64,000 bases of DNA, taken from positions 62,001-126,000 of the forward strand of contig CAJOKJ010000011.1 of assembly GCA_905235155.1 (NCBI GenBank), read 5' to 3'. The DNA comes from Candidatus Gastranaerophilales bacterium. Its GTDB lineage: Bacteria > Cyanobacteriota > Vampirovibrionia > Gastranaerophilales > Gastranaerophilaceae. The translations under genes were made by a program, and so were the position numbers. Positions 33,878 to 43,485 of this stretch are shown in pieces; the first letter of the stretch is position 1, and the number at the start of each line of letters is the position of its first letter. The notes below the pieces were generated by a model. The model had not been told where the DNA came from, did no database searches, and saw only the letters and a program-made list of their open reading frames with translations.

Positions 33878-34635
33878 TTATAATTTAAATTTTGTTGAAA
33901 CTGAAAATTGGTAATATTGCTCACCGGATGTGTAATAAGAAGTCTGACTGACTCCGGCCTCCAGTGAAAGATTTTCTCTTGTATTTTTGATTTTTGGGCT
34001 GTATTGAAGTATAACTTCATTTCTAAATCTATTTTCTTCAGGATTTGCTTTGAATGCATCAACAAGTGTGTAAAGCCTTTGCCAAGCTTTATCTCCGGTA
34101 CAATGTATACGCTGTTCAGTTGATTTCCTGATGTGGTATATGCATCTTTTCCGATTGCTGTCATTATGCCAAATCTTTTTGTATCATACCTTGTAAAAAG
34201 TTTAGTTCTGTATTCCAGTTGGGCTGTGTCCAATTCCGTTCCGAACGTTGTTCCATATGAAAATTTGCCAGACTGATATGTTAATTCCCCAAATGTTGGG
34301 TTAATTAAGTATTCGTCAATTTTTGGGGTTTCATATCTTCTTTGCTCCTCAATGGTTGAAAAAATTTCTTTATCAGATAGAACAGATTTTTTAGGATATT
34401 TTCGAGGCAGATTTATTTTTAATTCCATGTGGTTTACGTCTTCCGAATCCAGCAGTAAAACACCTTCTTCATCATATTCTACACGACCTTTAAATTTATA
34501 ATCCTTATCATTAAGTAATGCTTTTTGTTCATTTTGAGGTGTTGTTTCGTTTGACATTTCAAGAGGCTTAAATTCGACTGCTTGAGCAGAATTTAGGTAG
34601 AATGTCATCAAAAATATTAAAAGAAATTTCCTCAT
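33878..34635 (-). pseudogene. Exported beta-rich protein of unknown function, frameshifted near the 3' end
   Basis: The track ORF (33865..34635) begins with a signal peptide (MRKFLLIFLMTFYLNSAQAVE). It has beta-strand-like segments such as GRVEYDEEGVLLLDSEDVNH and GELTYQSGKFSYGTTFG. After GKGFTH its reading turns into Lys/Ile-rich noise. The -1 frame there continues the pattern: LVDAFKANPEENRFRNEVIL, then SLEAGVSQTSYYTSGEQYYQ, ending FSVSTKFKL at 33878. Adding one base near 34085 gives a 252-aa protein that ends in a strand with terminal aromatic/hydrophobic pattern, suggesting an outer-membrane barrel. It is either a true lesion or an assembly error. The family is not recognised. Confidence 0.7.
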
Positions 34636-34732
34636 AACTCTATTATTTTAAATCATTTTTTTGTCAGTTTCAACATTTTAAAGATTTATTTCTTTTTGTT
34701 TATGATATACTCTATTTTAGAAAAGAGGAAAT

Positions 34733-35563
34733 ATGTTTAGTACTGAAACTATATACGAGGTGGTTACTTTTTCTGTTGGTGATACAAAAGCAGGAACTAA
34801 AATGGGTAAATTACAATTGAAAGATCCAACAGATGAGTCTTTGTTAAATTGTATTTTGTGGGAAGAAACTCTTAATCGTCTTGACTCAAAATTATTTAGA
34901 AGCGGTAACAAGTTGAGAATTGTATCGGGCAGTTTTAACGAAAAATATAATAATTGTCTTGTTTCAGCGTTGGAACTTGTTGAAGAAGCAATGATTGGTT
35001 TAAGTGAAGATCAAACAAAAAAGTATTATGAAGGAATTTTATCTTATATTGAAAAAATAAAAAACGAAAAGTTAAAAGAATTTTTAAATAAATATTTTAA
35101 AGAGCATGAACAAGAAATTAAAATTGCACCTGCTGCAAAATTAATGCACCATAATTTTATGGGCGGATTATTGGTTCATACTTTTGAATGCTGTCAGATA
35201 GCTGAAAATATTGCAGATACGGTTTTCCAAAAAATAAAAAGAGATGAATTATATGCTGCTTGTATTCTGCATGATATTGGTAAAATTTTTGAATATAATG
35301 TTAATACTGAAAGCGGATTAATTGATTATAATGAGGATTTCAAAAAAGATTGGATAACTCACTCTCAGTATGGTTATTCATTGTGTATGAATAATGGTTT
35401 TAAGACTGTTGCAAGAATGATAGCCGCACATCACGGAAGAACCGAGTGGGGTGCAATTATAGATTTGGATGAAAAAGATCTTGAACCATACGTTTATATC
35501 GTTCATCACGTAGACGATTTATCTGCAAAATTTGGTAGAAATAATGTAGCAATGTTAAAATAG
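34733..35563 (+). CDS. YhaM-like 3'-5' exoribonuclease (OB fold plus HD domain)
   Basis: The 276-aa protein has an N-terminal OB-fold (KMGKLQLKDPTDESLLNCILW). Its C-terminal HD domain has MGGLLVHTFECCQIAENIA, then YAACILHDIGKIFEYN and AAHHGRTEWGA, and ends VHHVDDLSAKFG. This order and spacing matches YhaM/CBF1 of Gram-positive bacteria, a metal-dependent nuclease for RNA and single-stranded DNA. It starts at ATG after AAGAGGAA. It is followed 6 nt later by thrB, forming a two-gene unit. Confidence 0.87.
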   Translation: MFSTETIYEVVTFSVGDTKAGTKMGKLQLKDPTDESLLNCILWEETLNRLDSKLFRSGNKLRIVSGSFNEKYNNCLVSALELVEEAMIGLSEDQTKKYYEGILSYIEKIKNEKLKEFLNKYFKEHEQEIKIAPAAKLMHHNFMGGLLVHTFECCQIAENIADTVFQKIKRDELYAACILHDIGKIFEYNVNTESGLIDYNEDFKKDWITHSQYGYSLCMNNGFKTVARMIAAHHGRTEWGAIIDLDEKDLEPYVYIVHHVDDLSAKFGRNNVAMLK

Positions 35564-35569
35564 GTAAGT

Positions 35570-36508
35570 ATGAAAGTAAGTTATAAAGTACCAGCAACAA
35601 CTGCAAATTTAGGACCCGGATTTGATTGTCTGGGTATGGCTTTGCCTATATATAACATTATAACTATTGAAGAAACAGTTATGCCAAGTACAGGCATTGA
35701 AGTTAATGTGATGAAAGACGATGAAAATGCTGAGTTGTTGGAATTAAATGATTTACCGGAAGATAAAGATAATATTGTTTTAAAAGCGGTAAAAATGCTT
35801 TACAGTCTTGTCGGACAAGAAGCTAACGAATTGAAAATTAATATAAATACTAATATTCCTATTGCAAGAGGTTTAGGAAGTTCTGCCTCTGTTATAGTCG
35901 GAGGACTTCTTGCTGCAAATGAACTTTTGGGTTTTCCTGCTGATGAAGCGGCATTGTTATCTATTGCAACCGAAGCGGAAGGTCATCCTGATAATGTTGT
36001 ACCTGCTCTTTTGGGCGGACTTGTTATGTCTTCAATGGAAGATGATGGTTCAATTATATACAGAAAAATAAATTGGCCTCAGGAGTGGCGTATAACCGCT
36101 TGTATTCCTGATTTTGAACTTGCCACAAATGTTTCTCGTTCAGTTTTACCGGAAAATGTTTCTTTAAAAGATGCTTCTTTTAATTCAAGACGTTTGGCAA
36201 TGCTTATTCATGCTATAAATACAAAAGATGTTAAATTAATGAGAGTTGCTCTTGAAGATAGACTTCATCAACCGTATAGAGAAAAATTAATACCCGGATT
36301 CAAAGAGATAAAAGAAGCTTTTAAACACGAAGAAGATGTTTTAGGTACTGTTATAAGCGGTGCAGGGCCTGCGATAATTGTTATTTCGCAAAATAATATT
36401 TTAGATAAAATTCAAGATACGGTAGAAGAAATTTGGGATAATTTTAATATTCACTCTGAAATTAAAAATTTAAATGTTGAACTTGAAGGTGCTTCTAAAG
36501 TTGAATAG
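35570..36508 (+). CDS. thrB: Homoserine kinase
   Basis: ThrB phosphorylates homoserine, the penultimate step in threonine synthesis. The 312-aa GHMP kinase has VPATTANLGPGFDCLGMAL at the N-terminus. Its ATP-binding motif is PIARGLGSSASVIVGG, followed by EGHPDNVVPALLGG and the C-terminal GTVISGAGPAIIVI. Length and motifs are normal. It follows the YhaM-like gene by 6 nt and overlaps the converging dgkA by 14 nt. ThrC and the dehydrogenase are not in the window. Confidence 0.95.
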   Translation: MKVSYKVPATTANLGPGFDCLGMALPIYNIITIEETVMPSTGIEVNVMKDDENAELLELNDLPEDKDNIVLKAVKMLYSLVGQEANELKININTNIPIARGLGSSASVIVGGLLAANELLGFPADEAALLSIATEAEGHPDNVVPALLGGLVMSSMEDDGSIIYRKINWPQEWRITACIPDFELATNVSRSVLPENVSLKDASFNSRRLAMLIHAINTKDVKLMRVALEDRLHQPYREKLIPGFKEIKEAFKHEEDVLGTVISGAGPAIIVISQNNILDKIQDTVEEIWDNFNIHSEIKNLNVELEGASKVE

Positions 36509-36881
36509 GTATTTTTTTTATAATTTCACTGCCGAAAAGTAAAATTCCTATGATTGCACTAAACAGGCTTGCAACTATAACAGCTCCCGCAGAAATATCT
36601 TTTGCTATGCCTACAAGACGTGAATATCTGTTATGAAAAACTGCATCAAGTCCGAATTCTAAACTTGTATTGACTATTTCAGCGACCATTACATTTGATA
36701 TTGCAAGTACAAGTATACAAATTTTAGTTACAGACATTTGTAGTATAATTGCAAATAATATAACCATAAGTGCTGCTATAATATGTATTCTTACGTTTCT
36801 CTCGGCTTTTACGGATAATCTGACACCTCTGCCGGCATTTTTAAATGTATTTAGCATGCCTTTTTTCTTAAACTTAGACAT
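36495..36881 (-). CDS. dgkA: Undecaprenol/diacylglycerol kinase (DgkA family)
   Basis: This 128-aa integral membrane kinase has three helices. The conserved catalytic region is MVAEIVNTSLEFGLDAV, then AKDISAGAVIVASL. In the context of pgpH and ybeY it matches the Gram-positive-type DgkA, which mainly phosphorylates undecaprenol for wall-precursor lipid supply. It overlaps ybeY by 8 nt, so pgpH-ybeY-dgkA are translated together. It converges on thrB. Confidence 0.92.
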   Translation of the reverse strand: MSKFKKKGMLNTFKNAGRGVRLSVKAERNVRIHIIAALMVILFAIILQMSVTKICILVLAISNVMVAEIVNTSLEFGLDAVFHNRYSRLVGIAKDISAGAVIVASLFSAIIGILLFGSEIIKKIPIQL

Positions 36882-37392
36882 TTTTATCCTCTATTCTTTT
36901 TAGAGCATCATTTTGAGCGGATACCATAAATTTATAATCTTCTTCTGTTTGGTGGTCAAAACCAAGAAGGTGCATTATGCCGTGTGATAATAGAAAACAT
37001 AATTCTTCTTCTTTGGTTTTTCCTTTTTCTTTTGCACTTTTAATTATTTTATCAAGTCCGAGTATAATTTCTCCCAAGTTAATTTCTTCATCAAAAATAA
37101 ATCTAAATTCAGGTTCTTCATCTGCAAATATTGCAAATGTGATTATATCTGCCACATAATCTTTGTTTCTGTATTCCTTGTTTATATTGTGAGTTTTTTC
37201 CCCGTCACAATAAAGTATATCAAACGATATAGTATTGTAATCCTGTTCAAATAAGCAGGACTTATTATATATTTCGGGAGTGTCAATATAATAATTTAAG
37301 ATTTGACGGGCAATATCTATAAGTTTTGCTTCGTCAACTTGCCAATCAGTATAAATATTCTCGCTAAATATATTTATTACAGGCTTATTCAT
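36874..37392 (-). CDS. ybeY: Endoribonuclease / rRNA maturation factor YbeY
   Basis: This 172-aa protein has the zinc-binding signature HGIMHLLGFDHQTEEDYKFM, where three His bind zinc. The upstream family segment NKEYRNKDYVADIITFAI is also present. YbeY takes part in 16S rRNA 3' maturation and ribosome quality control. It overlaps pgpH by 8 nt at its start and dgkA by 8 nt at its end. The pgpH-ybeY-dgkA order is conserved in many bacteria. Confidence 0.94.
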   Translation of the reverse strand: MNKPVINIFSENIYTDWQVDEAKLIDIARQILNYYIDTPEIYNKSCLFEQDYNTISFDILYCDGEKTHNINKEYRNKDYVADIITFAIFADEEPEFRFIFDEEINLGEIILGLDKIIKSAKEKGKTKEEELCFLLSHGIMHLLGFDHQTEEDYKFMVSAQNDALKRIEDKNV

Positions 37393-39571
37393 TATTACCT
37401 TGTTCTAACTTTTTGACTTTTTCTTCCATTTCCTTGTCCATCAAGTGCATTTGATTTGGAAGAATTACATTTGAATTATCAAGTTCTTCAACTATGTTTT
37501 GGTGATATTTAATTCTATCGTGTTGAGTTCCTCTTAAAATTCTGCTGAATGTTGTAGCAATTGTTTTTAAATCAGCAAGAGTAAGCGGACAATCCGAAAG
37601 TTGATTATCTTTAATTCTTTCATCAATAATATTTTTTATTATCGGATCAATTTCTTCAGGTGTGCTTGCTTTCATTGCTCTTACCGCTGCTTCAACAGCG
37701 TCTGCAATCATTAATATTGCGGTTTCTTTTGTTTTGGGTTTTGGACCTGAGTATCTGAATTGTTCTTCTTTTACGTTTTCAATACCTTCTTCTTTTATTG
37801 CTTGATTGTAGAAGTAACTGGCAAGACCTTCTCCGTGATGTTGAAGAATAAAATCGTTTATTATCGGTGGAAGATTATATTCTTTAGCCAATTCAATGCC
37901 ATCTTTGGTATGGGCTGTTACAACCATTTTACTTAATCTTGAATTTAATTTGTTATGAGGATTTTCAATACCGAATGAGGATTGATTTTCTACAAAGAAA
38001 AATGGTCGTTTTAATTTGCCTATATCGTGATAGTATGCACCAACTTTTGCTAAAATAGGATTGGCACCTATTGCTTCTGCTGCTGCTTCACATAAGTTTG
38101 CAACCATTAAGCAATGGTGATAGGTTCCAGGAGCATCCATTTGTAAACGTTTTAAGATAGGTTGATTGTGGTCAGCCAGTTCTGCTAATGCATAAGGTGT
38201 TACAATTTTAAATGCACTTTCAAGTAAAGGAAGTACTCCTAATACTATCATACTGCTTAAAACTCCGTTTATGAAAATAAATACGGCATCTCTTGTTATC
38301 AATATGTTTTCTATATCAATTAAGAATTTTTCCAACATATAGATACTTACAACAAATAATGCACCGGCTAATGCTATGTACAATCCTGCTTTAATTAAAT
38401 CAAAACGTCTTGTATAATTAACTCTTGCCATAAATACTGAAGAAACAACATTTACAAGGGTTAAGGATGTCATAAATTGAATATCGTATTGCATACCTAA
38501 TGTGATTATTCCAAGTAATAAGCTTGCACTAACCAGTGCTATTCTTGGATTGGTAACTATTGAAATAATCATAATATATGCAGGGAACGGTATTATATAT
38601 GGTGAAAAACCTGTTGGTAGTGTAACGGATATTAATGCCAATATAAGTGATAAAATTGCTATGATTTGCATGTGGTTATTTGTTACGTTGTTTCTTTCAA
38701 ATGTATTTTTATACATTAAAAATGCTAAAATCGAAAATGATATGACAAAGAATACTCCTGCAAGACCGTTGAAATTAAGTTCTACAAGGTTATAACCTGC
38801 TTGTCTTAGGGCATCTCTTTTTAATTTAGTTACAGGTTCTCCTTCAAATAATATTTTATCGCCTTTTTCAAATGTTACTTCGTAAGGTTTTACCGCATTT
38901 TGTGCATTTTTTCTTGCTATATCTGTTGCAAATTCATCTACAATTAAGTTTGGCACAAGTATTTGTTCCAGAATAGCCGTGATGACAGATACTTGATTTT
39001 TGGATGTTTCTGCGGCTACGTGTTTTTTTATAATAGAATCGAGAATGTGTTTTTCAAAATCTTTTTCACTTATACCAACATTTAAAATATTTATTAAGGT
39101 AAGTTTTGATTTATCAAATATTATTTTTAAATCATTTTCAGAAGCTTTAAGAAGATAATTTATAACAAAATATTGTTTTGTATCGTCAGCGTTAAACAAG
39201 AGGCTTAATTCTTCTTTTTTCGTTTCTTCAGAGGTATCTTTTTCTCGTATTTTCAAAATTGAACTTTGCAATGAAGATAAGTTATTTTTTATAAACTCAT
39301 CTTCTGTTATTGTCATAATAGGTTCAATTTTTTGTGCAACTTCTTTTCTGTGTTGCTCTGTTCGTTTTGTATCTTCTACCGTAATGGTTTTTTCTGCAAT
39401 AATATCACGTTTGCTGATACCATTTTCTACTATTCTTTGAAATAAAAAATTTTGTGATGCAATGATTAATGTCATTGCAAGAGCAAACAGTACAAAATAC
39501 AGGTTATTTAGGAATTTAGAAGATGTTAAAAATTCTTTTACCTGTCTTGGCATTTCTATTTTATTCATCAT
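37385..39571 (-). CDS. PgpH-type 7TM HD-domain c-di-AMP phosphodiesterase
   Basis: The start is placed at 39571 (MMNKIEMPRQVKEF, 728 aa). The next ATG, at 39568, is equally good; AAGGTATGT precedes both. The protein has an N-terminal helix and an extracytoplasmic domain (about 40-270) with motif KIEPIMTITEDEF. Seven membrane helices follow (about 275-470). The cytosolic HD domain has GTYHHCLMVANLCEAAA, YYHDIGKLKRPFFF and LQHHGEGLASYFY. PgpH homologues degrade c-di-AMP. It lies 48 bp downstream of purB and leads the ybeY-dgkA unit. Confidence 0.91.
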   Translation of the reverse strand: MMNKIEMPRQVKEFLTSSKFLNNLYFVLFALAMTLIIASQNFLFQRIVENGISKRDIIAEKTITVEDTKRTEQHRKEVAQKIEPIMTITEDEFIKNNLSSLQSSILKIREKDTSEETKKEELSLLFNADDTKQYFVINYLLKASENDLKIIFDKSKLTLINILNVGISEKDFEKHILDSIIKKHVAAETSKNQVSVITAILEQILVPNLIVDEFATDIARKNAQNAVKPYEVTFEKGDKILFEGEPVTKLKRDALRQAGYNLVELNFNGLAGVFFVISFSILAFLMYKNTFERNNVTNNHMQIIAILSLILALISVTLPTGFSPYIIPFPAYIMIISIVTNPRIALVSASLLLGIITLGMQYDIQFMTSLTLVNVVSSVFMARVNYTRRFDLIKAGLYIALAGALFVVSIYMLEKFLIDIENILITRDAVFIFINGVLSSMIVLGVLPLLESAFKIVTPYALAELADHNQPILKRLQMDAPGTYHHCLMVANLCEAAAEAIGANPILAKVGAYYHDIGKLKRPFFFVENQSSFGIENPHNKLNSRLSKMVVTAHTKDGIELAKEYNLPPIINDFILQHHGEGLASYFYNQAIKEEGIENVKEEQFRYSGPKPKTKETAILMIADAVEAAVRAMKASTPEEIDPIIKNIIDERIKDNQLSDCPLTLADLKTIATTFSRILRGTQHDRIKYHQNIVEELDNSNVILPNQMHLMDKEMEEKVKKLEQGNNE

Positions 39572-39619
39572 ACATACCTTATTTTTATTAATATTTAATA
39601 ACATAATTTTAGTACATAT

Positions 39620-40906
39620 TTAAAATTTTGCAAATATAGCGTCAATATTTTTAAGATAATCTTCAGATTTAAAACATTCTTCAATTTCTTTTTGAGTTAA
39701 AATTTTAGTTATTTCACAATCATTAAAAAGGTTTTGATTAAAGCTTCCGTTATTATCAATCGCTAAAAGGGCATTTTTTTGTACAATATTATATGCTTCT
39801 TCTCGAGATAAACCTTTTTGGACAAGTTTTAGCAAAACTTTTTGAGAATATATAACTCCACCGTATAATTCGGTATTTTTTTTCATATTATTTTCGTAAA
39901 CGATGAGATTTTGAAGAACATAATTAAATCTGTTCAACATAAAATCTATTAAAATTGTACTATCGGGATAAATAATCCTTTCTGCTGAACTGTGAGATAT
40001 ATCTCTTTCGTGCCAAAGAACCATATTTTGCATTTCAACAGAGGCATTTCCTCTAACAACTCTTGCAAGTCCGCACAGATTTTCGCACAAAACAGGATTT
40101 CGTTTATGAGGCATAGCTGAAGAACCTTTTTGTCCCTTAGAAAATCCTTCTTGAACTTCAAAAATTTCTGTTCTTTGAAGATTTCTTATTTCAGTTGCAT
40201 ATTGCTCAATAATGGTTGCTATTATTGCAAGTTCATTCATATATCTTGCATATACATCTCTTGAAATTATTTGTGTTGAAATTTTTGCAGGTTTTAAATC
40301 TAAGTATTTACATACAAGTTGTTCAACTTCCATCGGAACATTGCTGTAAGTCCCAACAGGGCCGGATATTTGTCCGATTGCAATATCTTCTGCTGCAATA
40401 AGAAAATTTTTGTATGCTCGTTCAAAAGAATCCAGCCAATTTAATAATTTTATTCCAAATGTTGTAATTTCAGCATGAATACCGTGTGAACGACCAATAC
40501 AAACCATATATTTATATTGTTTGGCTTTTTGTTTAATTGTAACAATCAGGTTTGCTAAATCGTCAGCAATTATCGCAGAGGCTTCTCTTATTTGAAGTGC
40601 ATAAGCCGTATCAATTACATCTGAACTTGTTAGACCCATGTGAATATATTTTGCATTTTCTCCGACGTTTTCGTTTAAGCAGGTTAAAAAAGCAATAACG
40701 TCATGATGAACTTCTTTTTCAATTTCTTCAATTCTTTCAATATCAAATTTTGCATTTTTAACAATATCTTGATATGCATTATCAGGTATTTGTCCAAGTT
40801 CACAATATGCCTTGCATACAGCAAGTTCAACTTTCAAGTAATAGTTAAATTTGGAATCTGTTTCCCAAATTTTTTTCATTTTTTCTAAGCAATATCTGTT
40901 AATCAT
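39620..40906 (-). CDS. purB: Adenylosuccinate lyase
   Basis: PurB makes AMP from adenylosuccinate and also acts earlier in IMP synthesis. The start is ATG 40906 (MINRYCLEKMKKIWETDSKF, 428 aa); the track uses a TTG two codons upstream. No good ribosome site is seen. Key segments are VHHDVIAFLTCLNENVGENA, YIHMGLTSSDVIDTAYAL, SHGIHAEITTFGIK and the signature GSSAMPHKRNPVLCENLCG. It may lead the purB-pgpH-ybeY-dgkA transcription unit. Confidence 0.95.
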   Translation of the reverse strand: MINRYCLEKMKKIWETDSKFNYYLKVELAVCKAYCELGQIPDNAYQDIVKNAKFDIERIEEIEKEVHHDVIAFLTCLNENVGENAKYIHMGLTSSDVIDTAYALQIREASAIIADDLANLIVTIKQKAKQYKYMVCIGRSHGIHAEITTFGIKLLNWLDSFERAYKNFLIAAEDIAIGQISGPVGTYSNVPMEVEQLVCKYLDLKPAKISTQIISRDVYARYMNELAIIATIIEQYATEIRNLQRTEIFEVQEGFSKGQKGSSAMPHKRNPVLCENLCGLARVVRGNASVEMQNMVLWHERDISHSSAERIIYPDSTILIDFMLNRFNYVLQNLIVYENNMKKNTELYGGVIYSQKVLLKLVQKGLSREEAYNIVQKNALLAIDNNGSFNQNLFNDCEITKILTQKEIEECFKSEDYLKNIDAIFAKF

Positions 40907-41005
40907 AAACAAATGTTAACATAAACAAGACTTTTATTAAAAAATCATGGCAATTTTTTTTGACAAAAATACTTTATATATGTACGAGGAGTATTAAAGT
41001 TTAAA

Positions 41006-41383
41006 ATGTCTATTCAATTTCAATTTTCAACTAATCCGCAAACAACTTCAACTCATTCAGAAGAAAGAATTGCTCAGTTAAAAGAACAACAAGAAGGAAG
41101 ACGTGCTGAACTTTTTGGCTTCGTTCAAGAATATAGAGAAGCTTATCAAGCATCTCAAAAGGCATGTGCTAAAGCACAATCAATTTTCTTGATGCAACAA
41201 CGTGAACTTGCAAAACACGATGAAAACGATAAAGATTATGCTAAATACGAAAAAGAATATAAACAAGCTAAAAAAGCATTTCGCTCTGCTTCTTCAGAAC
41301 AAGATTTAAGACTTCAATTATTACAATATCGTACTGATAACTACACAAAAGCTTGCAGAATTAACTTAATTGATTTAGCCTAG
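41006..41383 (+). CDS. 125-aa coiled-coil protein, unknown
   Basis: The ATG follows GAGGAG. The protein is hydrophilic and predicted to be almost all helix: SEERIAQLKEQQEGRRAELF, KAQSIFLMQQRELAKHD, KYEKEYKQAKKAFRSASSEQ. There is no signal peptide. Gln, Ala, Lys and Glu dominate. I recognise no family. It stands alone between purB (divergent) and rpsO (97 bp downstream). It could be a small structural or chaperone-like protein, but this cannot be shown. Confidence 0.68.
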   Translation: MSIQFQFSTNPQTTSTHSEERIAQLKEQQEGRRAELFGFVQEYREAYQASQKACAKAQSIFLMQQRELAKHDENDKDYAKYEKEYKQAKKAFRSASSEQDLRLQLLQYRTDNYTKACRINLIDLA

Positions 41384-41418
41384 TTTTTATTTTTTTGTTA
41401 CAACTGTTAAATTTGTAG

Positions 41419-41446
41419 TTGATTTTTTTTCTTGACATACTATTAT
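41419..41446 (+). promoter_or_regulatory. Possible rpsO promoter TTGATT-N16-TATTAT
   Basis: The boxes lie 35 bp upstream of the rpsO ATG. A TTGACA within the spacer is less well placed. The leader would be about 30 nt. Confidence 0.35.
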
Positions 41447-41480
41447 TGTCTTACAGACAGATAATAGAGGAATTAAATTT

Positions 41481-41750
41481 ATGTCAATTAATTTGAAAAA
41501 CAAAAGTACAATTGTTAAAAAATTCGGTGCTAATGAAAAAGATACAGGTTCAGCAGAAGTTCAAATCGCTATGTTGAGCCAAAAAATCAGCGAATTAACA
41601 GAACACATGAAATCTAATAAAAAAGATTTCTCTGCAAAACGTGGTTTGTTAATGATGGTTGGTAAAAGAAAAAGATTATTAGCATACTTGAAGGATATCA
41701 ACTTAGACGGATACAGAGCTTTAGTTAAAAAGTTAAAACTAAGAGGCTAG
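41481..41750 (+). CDS. rpsO: 30S ribosomal protein S15
   Basis: S15 binds the central domain of 16S rRNA early in small-subunit assembly. The 89-aa protein shows the family pattern GSAEVQIAMLSQKISELTEHM, then DFSAKRGLLMMVGKRKRLLAYL. It has its own promoter candidate and a strong terminator, so it is a single-gene unit. AGAGGAA precedes the ATG. Confidence 0.97.
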   Translation: MSINLKNKSTIVKKFGANEKDTGSAEVQIAMLSQKISELTEHMKSNKKDFSAKRGLLMMVGKRKRLLAYLKDINLDGYRALVKKLKLRG

Positions 41751-41771
41751 TTATCTAAGAAAGATTTTTTT

Positions 41772-41805
41772 AAATCATGCTCTGTTATATGAGCATGATT
41801 TTTCC
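41772..41805 (+). terminator. rpsO terminator
   Basis: AAATCATGCTC / GAGCATGATTT with an 8-nt loop and a T-run, 21 bp after the rpsO stop. Confidence 0.85.
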
Positions 41806-41832
41806 GTGTTTATAATTTATTTTATTTGAACT

Positions 41833-42186
41833 TTATCCAATCTGCCAATAAAAAGGTTTGTATATTATTATGTACATAACCGTTATAAATAGGAAAAATA
41901 ATATACCTATTCCTATTAGTTTGAGTTCATCTATAATTTGTTCGGGTTTGTTTTTCCAAGTATCACTAATTTCTTTATAGTGAGATGCAATAATAAAAGC
42001 ACCTAAAAAAGCAATAATAGCAATCAATGGTGCTATTATTATTATAATATAAAGCATTGAATCTTCACTTATATATTTGTTCAATCCGAATTTTGTATTC
42101 ATAAAGAAAAATTCGTAAATAATAAGTAGCAGCCATAAAATTAGGAATATTTTTATAAATTTTGCAGTTTGAGGTTTAAGTTTCAT
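41833..42186 (-). CDS. 117-aa membrane protein, unknown
   Basis: Three membrane helices are visible: IFLILWLLLIIYEFFF, MLYIIIIIAPLIAIIAFLGAFII and IGIGILFFLFITVMYIII. The N-terminus is basic and cytosolic (MKLKPQTAKFIK). Its start overlaps the stop of the next upstream gene by one base (TAATG-like), so the pair forms one unit with ricT above them. I recognise no domain. Confidence 0.65.
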   Translation of the reverse strand: MKLKPQTAKFIKIFLILWLLLIIYEFFFMNTKFGLNKYISEDSMLYIIIIIAPLIAIIAFLGAFIIASHYKEISDTWKNKPEQIIDELKLIGIGILFFLFITVMYIIIYKPFYWQIG

Positions 42187-42545
42187 TATCTGTTCATTAT
42201 ACCAAAAATCATTATTGCAAACAATATAATTGTAAAAATAAACGAAAATAGTATTATTTTTCCGATTTTTATTAATGTTTGTTTTAATTTTTGTGGGTTA
42301 TATCGGTATTCTCGTATACAGGAAAGAATAAAACCTGTGATAAGTATAATAAAAAGACTTGACAGACCTGTCCAAAATACAATGGGATGTTCATAAGGAA
42401 AATTCTCATTATGTGCGACAACAATTCCGAGAGTTCCGTCTAATATGCCTACTATGCCTGCAAGTGAATATAAAATAGTTTCAAATTTTTTATCTTGTTG
42501 ACGTCGCAGGCTATTTTTAAATTGAATTCGATTTTTATTTGTCAT
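42186..42545 (-). CDS. 119-aa membrane protein, unknown
   Basis: The track start (TTG at 42590) lies inside ricT. I prefer the ATG at 42545 (MTNKNRIQFKNSLRRQQDKK), although AGGAA is rather far from it. The product has a charged lead and three helices: ILYSLAGIVGILDGTLGIVV, IVFWTGLSSLFIILITGFIL and IILFSFIFTIILFAIMIFGI. Size and topology are similar to the next gene, and the two may be partners. The function is unknown. Confidence 0.58.
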   Translation of the reverse strand: MTNKNRIQFKNSLRRQQDKKFETILYSLAGIVGILDGTLGIVVAHNENFPYEHPIVFWTGLSSLFIILITGFILSCIREYRYNPQKLKQTLIKIGKIILFSFIFTIILFAIMIFGIMNR

Positions 42546-42552
42546 ACATATA

Positions 42553-43485
42553 TTAAATATTTCCTGTTGAGCTGTTTCTGTCATCTTCAAGAGATTTTAA
42601 GTCAATATCTTTTGAATCATCGTCATACGCAAGATTTTGTTGAAGATTGTTGTCAATTTCAACATTAACTTCTGCTTCAACCATTTCAATATCGTTCTTT
42701 TGATAATCTTTAATTTTTCCGTCTTCAAGTTTGACTTGAATAGAACTATTTAAGAAATGCAATGCACAAACTTTACCTAATCCGTCAGGTGTCATAACAG
42801 GAGAACCAACCGGCGGCATGCCTTTTGCGGCTTCTATGTAATTTGAATATTCGTAATTTAAGCAGCATAAAAGCCTTCCGCAAGTACCGGAAATTTTACC
42901 CGGTGTAATCGGCATTCCTTGATCTTTTGCAAGTTTTACATTTATTGAACCAAATTTCTTTAAGAATGAACAGCAGCAAAATTCTTTACCGCATATTCCG
43001 CATCCTTCCATTATTGAGGTTTCATCACGAACTCCTATATGGCGAAGGTCTATTCTTACACGTTTAAATGTTTGAGTTAAATCTTTTAAAAGTTCACGGA
43101 AGTCAACTCTTTCCGGTGCTGTATAGTAAAACGTGATTTTTTTTCTGTCAAAAGTTATTCTTGATTGTACTAAGTTCATTACAAGTTTATGTTTTTCGAC
43201 AAGAGCTTTGCATTTAAAATAGGCTTCAACTTCTTCTTTTTTGATTTCTTGAAGTGTTTGTTTATCTCTTTCGCCTAAAACTCTTATAACAGGAAACGCA
43301 TCAGGTTTTTGTTTGCTGTTTTCCCAAAGCTGTGCAATTTCGTCTGTTACATAAACAACTTTTAATGCTTCTTCACCTTTTTCCGTGCGTACAAGAACCA
43401 TATCATCCGCTTCTATTTCAACCGTTGAAGGTACATCAAGCGGAAAGTACATATTTTTTAAGTATCTTACTGCATATTTACTCAT
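42553..43485 (-). CDS. ricT: PSP1-domain protein RicT/YaaT
   Basis: The 310-aa protein has the PSP1 core: FDRKKITFYYTAPERVDFRE, then a Cys cluster in GCGICGKEFCCCSFLKKFG and SGTCGRLLCCLNYE. In B. subtilis, RicT (YaaT) with RicA and RicF forms an Fe-S complex that supports RNase Y processing. The same Cys residues are present here. It overlaps the gpsA stop by one base and is followed by two small membrane proteins. The acidic tail after residue 260 is not part of the core. Confidence 0.9.
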   Translation of the reverse strand: MSKYAVRYLKNMYFPLDVPSTVEIEADDMVLVRTEKGEEALKVVYVTDEIAQLWENSKQKPDAFPVIRVLGERDKQTLQEIKKEEVEAYFKCKALVEKHKLVMNLVQSRITFDRKKITFYYTAPERVDFRELLKDLTQTFKRVRIDLRHIGVRDETSIMEGCGICGKEFCCCSFLKKFGSINVKLAKDQGMPITPGKISGTCGRLLCCLNYEYSNYIEAAKGMPPVGSPVMTPDGLGKVCALHFLNSSIQVKLEDGKIKDYQKNDIEMVEAEVNVEIDNNLQQNLAYDDDSKDIDLKSLEDDRNSSTGNI

